A stretch of DNA of 58,713 nt from an uncultured Muribaculaceae bacterium (GTDB lineage Bacteria; Bacteroidota; Bacteroidia; Bacteroidales; Muribaculaceae): the NCBI GenBank assembly GCA_910587185.1, contig CAJULY010000017.1, positions 1 to 58,713 of the forward strand, read 5' to 3'. Numbering within the stretch: position 1 is the first letter of the stretch; each line of letters starts with the position of its first letter. The notes beneath the pieces were generated by a model. The model did no database searches. It was not told the origin of the DNA and was given only the letters and a program-made list of their open reading frames with translations. This document shows positions 51,872 to 58,713 of this stretch, one piece after another. The position numbers and the translations under genes are program-made.

Positions 51872-53149
51872 ATGAAAGCCAAAAGTCTGCTATTTGCGGC
51901 ATTAGTCGCCTTAGGTTTGCCGCAGATGGTTTCATCGCAACAGAAATGCAATGTAGAAGGGACCGTCATCAACCGGCCGAAAAGCAAGTATGCACTCATG
52001 ATTGAATCGGGCCGCGATTTCCGAATCACCGGATTCAAAGGCGACACCATCAAAAACGGAAAGTTCTCCTTCACGATTCCCGCCGATACCGTCAGACAAT
52101 ATGAGATCATGTTTGACGACGAAATGTCCAACGGCGCATGGAGAACCCGAAAATTTTTTGCTGAACCGGGTACGGTGAAACTCGTTTATCATGGCGAAAA
52201 TGAGGAAAACAAGGATCACGTGGAGGCTACCACGCCTGCCAACATGCAGCTCATAGCCATGCAGCGCCTCATGGCTGAGAAATACCGGCCGCAACTCGAG
52301 CCTCTCTATGCCGCGATGGATTCCATTTATGACCATAATCTCGCCTACTCCGACGAAGCGGCCTCTCTCTATAGAAAAATAAGAAACACGTCCGACCGCC
52401 ACGAGCGTGACTCGCTTTTCGAAATATGGAACAAATTGCGTAAAACGCTCGGCGACATGTTCTACTCCGACGCACACAATGACATAGACGCCAAAACGAA
52501 ACGGATTCTGCAGAATTATTATAAGGAGCAGACCGCTTTCATCAAAGCCAATCCGGGCATCTATGGCCTGACGGTCCTCAAAGACAATCTCCTGTATGCA
52601 TCAGATCTGAAAGACCCCGGAGAACAGATAAGCATTTTCGACGAAGTCTATGCCAACAATCCCGAACTCGCCACTCACCCCTACACCGAGGAGATACGGG
52701 TGCTGACTGACGGAAAAGCTATTGTTCCCGGCAAGCGCTATCCCAACCTGAAATTCAAGCGTACCGACGGCTCATCGGAAGAGGTTCTCTCACTGCTTGG
52801 GGGCAAGCCCGCTGTGATAGACCTGTGGGCATCGTGGTGCGGACCGTGCCGAAGACACTCCATGGAACTCATTCCTCTTTATGAGAAATACCGTGGCGAC
52901 GGATTCAAAGTCATAGCCGTGGCCCGCGAGAGCGGCAACACGGAAGAGATGGAAGCGGCCATGAAAGCCGACGGTTACCCCTGGGAATCGTTCGTCGATC
53001 TCAACGACCGTGACTCCATCTGGCGCCGCAACGGAGCGGGCAATGCCGGCGGACGCATAATCCTCGTGGACGGACGCGGAATAATCAAGGCTGTAGATCC
53101 TTCGGCTGAAGAAATCGAAGGCTTTCTCAAGGAAGAATTCAAACATTGA
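51872..53149 (+). CDS. TlpA-type thioredoxin-fold protein with DUF4369-like N-domain, exported
   Basis: 425 residues with a signal peptide (to about residue 23, ...QMVSSQQ). An N-terminal DUF4369-like beta domain (NVEGTVINRPKSKYALMI, GDTIKNGKFSFTIPADT), a helical middle, and a C-terminal AhpC/TSA-thioredoxin domain with redox motif WASWCGPC (C323/C326) and a cis-Pro-region segment. Typical of Bacteroidetes periplasmic disulfide reductases of the TlpA/ResA group. Follows the sensor kinase by 36 bp; link to the sensor is suggestive only. Confidence 0.88.
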   Translation: MKAKSLLFAALVALGLPQMVSSQQKCNVEGTVINRPKSKYALMIESGRDFRITGFKGDTIKNGKFSFTIPADTVRQYEIMFDDEMSNGAWRTRKFFAEPGTVKLVYHGENEENKDHVEATTPANMQLIAMQRLMAEKYRPQLEPLYAAMDSIYDHNLAYSDEAASLYRKIRNTSDRHERDSLFEIWNKLRKTLGDMFYSDAHNDIDAKTKRILQNYYKEQTAFIKANPGIYGLTVLKDNLLYASDLKDPGEQISIFDEVYANNPELATHPYTEEIRVLTDGKAIVPGKRYPNLKFKRTDGSSEEVLSLLGGKPAVIDLWASWCGPCRRHSMELIPLYEKYRGDGFKVIAVARESGNTEEMEAAMKADGYPWESFVDLNDRDSIWRRNGAGNAGGRIILVDGRGIIKAVDPSAEEIEGFLKEEFKH

Positions 53150-53256
53150 GAACCCGATTCAATCATATTTAGCAAATAAAAGTTAAAAACGAGCCTTGGC
53201 GCACTTCCGTAACAGTATTGTAATACCAAAGTAACCCAAACGTTACATCTTCAACG

Positions 53257-53264
53257 TATTTTTG
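53257..53264 (+). promoter_or_regulatory. -7 box in the 416-bp gap before the lytic transglycosylase
   Basis: TATTTTTG. A transcript from here would reach the hairpin at 53374-53405 after about 110 nt and the transglycosylase ATG after about 300 nt. Confidence 0.45.
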
Positions 53265-53373
53265 CAATGCAAACAGGAAACATTCTCGTTTAGATAATAA
53301 ACAAAAATATACAACACTTCTATACCAATCAACATTTGCAACAATAGTAATTAAGAAACAATCATCATCCAGT

Positions 53374-53405
53374 TCACGCAGGCGTCGAAGAGATAGCTTG
53401 CGTGA
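53374..53405 (+). terminator. Terminator-like hairpin in the transglycosylase leader
   Basis: TCACGCAGGC and GCTTGCGTGA pair over 10 bp (one G-U), loop of 12, followed by TATTTTTTATGG. It is a candidate attenuator, or the 3' end of a small RNA started at about 53270. Confidence 0.5.
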
Positions 53406-53413
53406 TATTTTTT

Positions 53414-53569
53414 ATGGACAGCGACCCGATTCTCATGAAGGAACAATCTAATGGTTCTGAAAAGTCAGGCGCAAGGATTAAAAAAACTTACATACCAAAC
53501 CAATCGTGCCCCGAGGGCGTAATTGAATTTATGATTATAACTGAAACCGACTCACTATATAGAATATGA
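53414..53569 (+). CDS. Possible 51-residue ORF overlapping the transglycosylase start
   Basis: ATG at 53414 directly follows the T-run of the hairpin, and the frame ends TGA overlapping the next ATG (ATGA at 53566-53569), the same arrangement as real coupled genes here. The product (starts MDSDPILMKEQSNG) is hydrophilic with no recognised motif. Could be a regulatory upstream ORF or chance. Confidence 0.3.
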   Translation: MDSDPILMKEQSNGSEKSGARIKKTYIPNQSCPEGVIEFMIITETDSLYRI

Positions 53570-54507
53570 ATAAAATATATCACGCCATATTACTCGCCTC
53601 AGTGCTGATCCCGGCCCCGACCGCCGAAATACTCGCTTCCCATCCCACTCCCCTCGCCGCGGTCAGAAACCCCAAAGTGCCGAAAAAGATGAGTTTTGCG
53701 GGCCAGGAGATAGATCTTGACCGCATAGACATGTTCGAGCGTTTCGACCGGGAACTGACCTCGATGGCCTATACCCATGGCAATACGCTTCTCACCATCA
53801 AGCGTGCCAACCGCTACTTCCCCGCGATGGCTCCGATTCTAAAAGAAGAGGGGTTGCCTCAGGACCTGCTTTATCTCGCCTGCATAGAGAGCAACCTCAA
53901 CCCGCGTGCGCTCTCGGGAGCCAAGGCTGCGGGATTCTGGCAGTTCATGCCGGCTACCGGACGGGACTACGGACTGGAAGTGAACGAATATGTGGATGAG
54001 CGCTATGACCTTGAGAAATCCACCCGCGCTGCCTGCCGCTATCTGAAAAACGCCTATAAGAAATACGGCAACTGGGAATCGGCGGCGGCTTCCTACAACG
54101 GCGGTCCCGGCAGAATCTCATCGGAGCTGTCGTCGCAGCAGGCCGAATCGGCTTTCGACCTCTGGCTTGTCGATGAGACCACGCGCTATATGTTCCGCCT
54201 TCTCGCCATGAAGAAGATCATGGAACATCCGGCCGACTACGGCTATATCATCTCAGCCGACCAGCTTTATCAGCCGCTGGAATACAAGGTCATCGAAGTG
54301 TCCGGACCGGTTGCAGACTGGGCCACATGGGCGAAAGAGAACGGAACAGACTACCGCACCGTCCGCGAACACAATCCCTGGATCAGGGCCCGTTCGCTGC
54401 CCAACAAGACAGGTAAAACATACCTTGTGAAAATCCCGACGGAGAAATCGCTCCGCCGTTCAACCATAAAGACCAAAACCTATAACAAGAACTGGGTTAA
54501 CAGATGA
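53566..54507 (+). CDS. Membrane-bound lytic murein transglycosylase (MltD/SLT-type)
   Basis: 313 residues with a signal peptide (to about residue 24). SLT domain with catalytic E108 in CIESNLNPRALSGAKAAGFW, QFMPATGRDYGL, and AAASYNGGPGRI. The C-terminal 80 residues (WATWAKENGTDYRTVREHNPW, KTYLVKIP) look like a degenerate LysM-type wall-binding module, usual for the Bacteroidetes form. Cleaves glycan strands between MurNAc and GlcNAc to make 1,6-anhydro ends. Overlaps uvrA by 4 bp (ATGA). Confidence 0.92.
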   Translation: MNKIYHAILLASVLIPAPTAEILASHPTPLAAVRNPKVPKKMSFAGQEIDLDRIDMFERFDRELTSMAYTHGNTLLTIKRANRYFPAMAPILKEEGLPQDLLYLACIESNLNPRALSGAKAAGFWQFMPATGRDYGLEVNEYVDERYDLEKSTRAACRYLKNAYKKYGNWESAAASYNGGPGRISSELSSQQAESAFDLWLVDETTRYMFRLLAMKKIMEHPADYGYIISADQLYQPLEYKVIEVSGPVADWATWAKENGTDYRTVREHNPWIRARSLPNKTGKTYLVKIPTEKSLRRSTIKTKTYNKNWVNR

Positions 54508-57335
54508 GCCGAAAAAAAACAGGAACATCACTTGACGTCTATGGCGCGCGGGTTCATAACCTGAAGAATATTGACGTCACCATTCCCCATAACGCGCTTG
54601 CCGTCATTACCGGACTCTCGGGGTCGGGCAAGTCGTCACTGGCGTTCGACACGATCTATGCCGAAGGTCAGCGACGTTATATCGAGACATTCTCGGCCTA
54701 TGCGCGCAACATGCTCGGGAATATGGAGCGCCCGGACGTTGACAAAATAACCGGCCTGAGTCCGGTCATAGCCATAGAGCAGAAAACGATCAACCGCAAT
54801 CCGCGAAGCACCATAGGGACGACGACTGAAATCTACGATTTCCTGCGCCTTCTCTATGCCCGCATCGGCCATGCCGTCAGCTATCTCTCGGGGGAACCGA
54901 TGGTAAAATTCACCGAGGAGAAAATACTCAGGCTGATACTCGAACGGTTCGCCGGCCACAGGATCTACGTTCTGGCTCCCCTGGTGAAAAACCGCAAGGG
55001 ACACTACAGGGAGCTATTCGAAACAATAAGAAAAAAAGGATATCTGACGGTCAGAGTCGATGGACACCTGAAAGAGATCACGCCCGGAATGAAACTCGAC
55101 CGCTACAAGAACCACTCGATAGAGGCAGTGATAGACCGCCTGAAGGTAAACCCGAAGGATGAGACACGACTGAGAGACACCATTGCCGAGGCTTTGCGTC
55201 AGGGCGAGAAGCAGCTTATGGTCTATGACGTGGATAACGACGAGGCGTTCCAGTTCTCGCAACAACTGATGGACCCGACGACCGGTCTTTCCTATCGCGA
55301 ACCCGCGCCCCATAACTTCTCGTTCAACTCGCCTCAGGGCTATTGTCCGCGATGCAAGGGGCTGGGATATGTCTCGCTGGTTGACAGGGCGAAGATTTTT
55401 CCGGATGAAAACAAGTCGATCCACGAGGGAGGCATCGCTCCTTTGGGACGTTTTCGCGACTCGATGATTTTCCATCAGATAGACGCGATATGCAAGAAAT
55501 ACGGCTGCACACTGAAGACTCCCATCAAGGATATCCCGCAGGAGGCGATCGACGACATCATCAACGGAACCGACGAACGGCTCCGCCTCGACAACGAGAC
55601 TCTTTCGGCGCGATATTCTTTTGCCTATGAAGGGCTCGCCAAATATCTGGAAATGCAGCTTGAGGAAGATGCGGGAGCCGCCGCGAAAAAGTGGGGCGGC
55701 CAGTTTTTCAGCAGGGCCGTCTGTCCGGAATGCGGAGGGAAAAGGCTGAACAAGGAAGCGCTGCACTTTTTCATCGACGGACATGACATAGCGTCTCTTG
55801 CAGCCATGGACATCAACCGGCTTCACGAATGGAGCCTCACGGTCGAAGAACGTCTTGAACCGAAAGAAAGGACGATCGCTGCCGAGATATTGAAGGAGAT
55901 TCGTTCAAGACTCGGATTTCTCGTGGATGTGGGACTCGAGTACCTGTCGCTCGACAGAGCTTCGGCCACACTCAGCGGAGGCGAGAGTCAGCGAATACGT
56001 CTGGCCACCCAGATAGGATCGGAACTCGTCAACGTGCTCTATATCCTCGACGAGCCGAGCATCGGCCTACATCAGCGCGACAACCACCGCCTGATCACAT
56101 CTCTGAAGAAACTGCGCGACGCCCGCAACTCCATCATAGTGGTCGAGCATGACAAGGAAATCATGCTCGAGGCCGACTACGTTGTTGACATTGGCCCCAT
56201 GGCGGGAAGAAAGGGAGGAAACGTGGTCTTTCAGGGAACGCCTGCGGAGATGATGAAAGCGGGAACGCTGACCGCCGACTATCTTTCAGGCAGAAAACAG
56301 ATAGAGATTCCCGCCGAAAGACGCAAGGGAAACGGAAAGACTCTGAGCCTGCGCGGCGCCACAGGCCATAATCTGAAGGATGTGGACGTCGATATACCTC
56401 TGGGCACGCTCACCGTCATTGCCGGGGTTAGCGGCTCGGGCAAATCGACGCTCATAAACCACACGCTGCAGCCTATTCTCTCGCAACATTTCTACCGTTC
56501 GCAGAAAGAGCCTCTTCCCTACGGAGCCATCGAGGGGATCGAGAATATCGACAAGGTCGTGACGGTCGATCAGACGCCGCTCGGAAGGTCGCCGAGGTCG
56601 AATCCGGCGACCTATACCGGAGTATTCTCGGACATACGCAATCTTTTCGTCAATCTGCCGGAAGCGAAGATACGCGGGTATAAGCCGGGGCGGTTCTCCT
56701 TCAACGTCAAAGGAGGCCGCTGCGAAACATGCGCAGGCAACGGCTATCGCACCATTGAGATGAACTTTCTCCCCGACGTGCTCGTGCCGTGCGAGACATG
56801 CGGGGGCAAGCGCTATAACCGCGAGACCCTCGAAGTTCGCTACAAAGGAAAATCCATTGCCGATGTCCTTGACATGACCATCAACCAGGCTGTGGAATTT
56901 TTCGCCGGAATCCCCAACATCCTGAAGAAAATAAAGGTGCTTCAGGAAATCGGACTCGGATACATAAAACTCGGGCAGCCGTCGAGCACCCTGTCGGGAG
57001 GAGAGAACCAACGCGTGAAACTCGCAACGGAACTTGCCAAACGCGACACGGGAAAGACGCTTTTCATTCTCGACGAGCCTACAACAGGTCTGCATTTCGA
57101 GGACATAAGGGTGTTGCTGAAGGTCTTCAACCGTCTTGTTGACAAGGGCAACACAGTGCTTGTCATCGAGCATAATCTGGACGTTATAAAATCGGCAGAC
57201 TACCTCATTGACATGGGACCGGAAGGTGGCCAAAACGGCGGCAGAATAATCGCCCAGGGAACGCCTGAAGAAGTTGCCCGGACCTCATCGCCGACTTCAT
57301 CGTTTCTGCGGGAGGAACTCCCGAAAAAGAATTGA
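54504..57335 (+). CDS. uvrA: Excinuclease ABC subunit A
   Basis: 943-residue DNA-damage recognition ATPase of nucleotide excision repair. Two ABC modules: Walker A GLSGSGKSS (32-40) and GVSGSGKST (about 640), signatures LSGGESQRIRLA and LSGGENQRVKLA, Walker B YILDEPSIGL and FILDEPTTGL. The second zinc module is complete (CETC...CETC from about 740). In the first zinc module only CPRC (about 281) remains; the expected preceding CxxC position reads LMDPTTG. Bacteroidetes often carry two UvrA paralogues, so this may be either. Overlaps the transglycosylase gene. Confidence 0.94.
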   Translation: MSRKKTGTSLDVYGARVHNLKNIDVTIPHNALAVITGLSGSGKSSLAFDTIYAEGQRRYIETFSAYARNMLGNMERPDVDKITGLSPVIAIEQKTINRNPRSTIGTTTEIYDFLRLLYARIGHAVSYLSGEPMVKFTEEKILRLILERFAGHRIYVLAPLVKNRKGHYRELFETIRKKGYLTVRVDGHLKEITPGMKLDRYKNHSIEAVIDRLKVNPKDETRLRDTIAEALRQGEKQLMVYDVDNDEAFQFSQQLMDPTTGLSYREPAPHNFSFNSPQGYCPRCKGLGYVSLVDRAKIFPDENKSIHEGGIAPLGRFRDSMIFHQIDAICKKYGCTLKTPIKDIPQEAIDDIINGTDERLRLDNETLSARYSFAYEGLAKYLEMQLEEDAGAAAKKWGGQFFSRAVCPECGGKRLNKEALHFFIDGHDIASLAAMDINRLHEWSLTVEERLEPKERTIAAEILKEIRSRLGFLVDVGLEYLSLDRASATLSGGESQRIRLATQIGSELVNVLYILDEPSIGLHQRDNHRLITSLKKLRDARNSIIVVEHDKEIMLEADYVVDIGPMAGRKGGNVVFQGTPAEMMKAGTLTADYLSGRKQIEIPAERRKGNGKTLSLRGATGHNLKDVDVDIPLGTLTVIAGVSGSGKSTLINHTLQPILSQHFYRSQKEPLPYGAIEGIENIDKVVTVDQTPLGRSPRSNPATYTGVFSDIRNLFVNLPEAKIRGYKPGRFSFNVKGGRCETCAGNGYRTIEMNFLPDVLVPCETCGGKRYNRETLEVRYKGKSIADVLDMTINQAVEFFAGIPNILKKIKVLQEIGLGYIKLGQPSSTLSGGENQRVKLATELAKRDTGKTLFILDEPTTGLHFEDIRVLLKVFNRLVDKGNTVLVIEHNLDVIKSADYLIDMGPEGGQNGGRIIAQGTPEEVARTSSPTSSFLREELPKKN

Positions 57336-57370
57336 GAGCCATAAACAGAGGCATGTTGCGTTTTTTTAAG

Positions 57371-57378
57371 TAATTTTG
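57371..57378 (+). promoter_or_regulatory. -7 box of the porin gene
   Basis: TAATTTTG, 29 bp ahead of the ATG. No well-spaced -33 was seen. Confidence 0.5.
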
Positions 57379-57407
57379 CAGTCAGAAACAATTACTTATA
57401 ACCAATC

Positions 57408-58430
57408 ATGCGCATTCTGTCAAAACTCGCCCTCACGGGGGCGGTCTTTTTCGCTTTTTCACAACCGATGGTTGCTTCCGCAGCCGATTCAATATCCTAT
57501 ATCCCGCAGATCCACGGGACACTGCGTCCACGTCTTGAAGTATCGACCGAAGACAACGCCTATCGCTTCCAGCTGCGAAATGCCCGCGTCAGCCTCACCG
57601 GCATGATAGCCCCGCAGATCGACTATTTCATGCAGGCCGATTTCTGCGACCGCGGATCGGTGAAATTCCTCGACGGTTGGATCAGGATGAAAATTGCGAA
57701 CGGTCTCAAACTCCAGGCAGGTCAGTTCAGGATGCCCTTCGGAGTGGATGCGTTCCGCGCGCCTCACAACTACATCTTCGGCAACCGCTCGTTCATGGGT
57801 AAACAGATGTTCAATTATCGCGCCGTCGGAGCGAAACTATCCTACACCCTACCCTCACGCCCTTTGACAATCGAGGCCGGTGCCTTCAACCCGAAAACCA
57901 TTCAGGACCACACACCGTGGAACACCACGGTTGCATATTCCGCCAAAGCGACCTACCGCGTGCAGAACGTCACCTTCGCCACCGGGTACGCCTCGATTTC
58001 GCCCGACTCCGTCAGACTCAACGCTCTGGACGGCGCCATAACCTGGGCCTCCGGCCGCTGGACAGCAGAAGCGGAATACATGCACATGCACTATTGCAAC
58101 CGAGACCGAAAAGGGAGCCACGCCTATAACGCATGGATAGACTACCGTATGCCCGTCCGCGCCGGCATCTTCAACCGACTTTCATTTCAGGGACGTTTCG
58201 ACGGCCTGACAGCCTTTTCCAACGGAAAAAGAACGAAAGAAGGTCTTCTGACCGTCAACGAGCAGCCACGCAACCGCGTGACAGTCGGTTCAACGCTGAC
58301 AAGCCAGCCGGTAAAAAACATCTATATGGATCTACGACTCGATTATGAGAAATATTTCTATCACAGCGGATTCAAGCCTTCGACCGATAATGCCGACAAA
58401 ATACTGCTTGAACTTGTTCTTCGCTTCTGA
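57408..58430 (+). CDS. OprO/OprP-like porin
   Basis: 340 residues with a signal peptide (to about residue 25). Porin_O_P features: QIHGTLRPRLEVSTEDNAYRF as first strands, FQLRNARVSLTGMIAPQIDYF, LDGWIRMKIANGLKLQAGQF, RMPFGVDAFRAP, and a C-terminal F (LELVLRF), the outer-membrane insertion signal. Members form phosphate- or pyrophosphate-selective channels in Pseudomonas; in Bacteroidetes the substrate is generally unknown. Monocistronic. Confidence 0.9.
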   Translation: MRILSKLALTGAVFFAFSQPMVASAADSISYIPQIHGTLRPRLEVSTEDNAYRFQLRNARVSLTGMIAPQIDYFMQADFCDRGSVKFLDGWIRMKIANGLKLQAGQFRMPFGVDAFRAPHNYIFGNRSFMGKQMFNYRAVGAKLSYTLPSRPLTIEAGAFNPKTIQDHTPWNTTVAYSAKATYRVQNVTFATGYASISPDSVRLNALDGAITWASGRWTAEAEYMHMHYCNRDRKGSHAYNAWIDYRMPVRAGIFNRLSFQGRFDGLTAFSNGKRTKEGLLTVNEQPRNRVTVGSTLTSQPVKNIYMDLRLDYEKYFYHSGFKPSTDNADKILLELVLRF

Positions 58431-58594
58431 CCCACAAAACCGCATGGCCAATCCTGTGAGGCCGAATTTCAATTTAGTGTATAAACACCTGCATATTAGT
58501 GGCATATATCCATTCTGCAAAGTCATCAGGCTGTCAACAGGACTTTAAATTCTTAAAATATGAGAATTTTTCGCACAACTTTTAACCGAAAAAC

Positions 58595-58625
58595 TTGCGT
58601 AGTTCAAAAAAACTCCCTACCTTTG
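58595..58625 (+). promoter_or_regulatory. tRNA-Lys promoter
   Basis: TTG (58595-58597), 20 bp, TACCTTTG (58618-58625), 36 bp before the tRNA. Confidence 0.7.
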
Positions 58626-58661
58626 CATCGCTTTTGAAAAACAAAGCACCTCAAAAACGGA

Positions 58662-58713
58662 GATTCGCTAGCTCAGCTGGTAGAGCACAACACTTTTAAT
58701 GTTGGGGTCCTGG
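58662..58713 (+). tRNA. tRNA-Lys(TTT), 5' part, cut by the window end
   Basis: Acceptor 5' strand GATTCGC, D-arm GCTCAGCTGGTAGAGC, anticodon stem-loop CAACA-CTTTTAA-TGTTG with anticodon TTT, and the start of the variable loop and T-arm. The 3' acceptor strand lies beyond the window. Confidence 0.95.

Overview
The window looks like a chromosomal segment of a gut Bacteroidales bacterium, most plausibly Muribaculaceae; this is inferred from gene content and not tested. The support is: many TAnnTTTG -7 boxes (some with a TTG/TTTG -33 element 19-22 bp upstream) and few Shine-Dalgarno sites; an Mfa/FimB-type fimbrial locus; type III glutamine synthetase; the DapL lysine route; a MINPP-like HAE phosphatase; DUF349, DUF4906, DUF3868 and DUF3575 proteins; and a DUF4369-type TlpA protein.

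Layout. 1-4.9 kb: ilvE, an HD phosphohydrolase, a phage-type amidase, an ApbE/inositol-phosphatase lipoprotein pair and a small TPR protein. 4.9-11.2 kb: a minus-strand capsule/exopolysaccharide export operon (wza-like, wzc-like, cpsB-like phosphatase, membrane sugar-nucleotide 4,6-dehydratase) behind a long leader. 11.3-19 kb: S1/P1 nuclease, rsmA-mgtE, dapF-dapL and glnN. 19-21.4 kb: an accessory patch with a DUF4143 ATPase and a four-helix-bundle protein, punctuated by three direct copies of a 9-bp-periodic GTCNGAC repeat. 21.4-31.6 kb: a six-gene minus-strand fimbrial operon (DUF3575, DUF3868/OmpA-like, Mfa1-like major subunit, Mfa2/FimB-like anchor, minor subunit, large DUF4906 protein). 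31.7-33.7 kb: a deletion-chimera pseudogene joining the start of an outer-membrane efflux protein to the C-terminal half of an RND pump. 33.7-38 kb: a PH-like membrane protein, a leucine-rich/transglutaminase protein, an orphan gene again beside GTCNGAC repeats, and corA. 38-43 kb: a small membrane protein, dxs, trkA and trkH with overlapping or close junctions. 43-49.3 kb: a RecD-like helicase, two envelope proteins, a polyprenyl glycosylphosphotransferase and a DUF349 protein. 49.5-53.2 kb: a two-component system and a TlpA-type protein. 53.2-58.7 kb: a lytic transglycosylase overlapping uvrA, an OprP-like porin, and the start of tRNA-Lys(TTT) cut by the window edge.

The core genes are ordinary housekeeping. 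The more unusual material is in the repeats and non-coding DNA: (1) the GTCNGAC nonamer family that brackets single accessory genes; (2) three tandem 32-33 bp repeats forming the ATPase promoter region; (3) a MITE-like element with 17-bp terminal inverted repeats, intact in the nuclease 5' leader and internally deleted next to the efflux chimera; (4) nine-base C/G tracts near capsule and fimbrial promoters; (5) structured leaders and small ORFs ahead of several operons. No CRISPR array, rRNA operon, transposase or integrase was seen.
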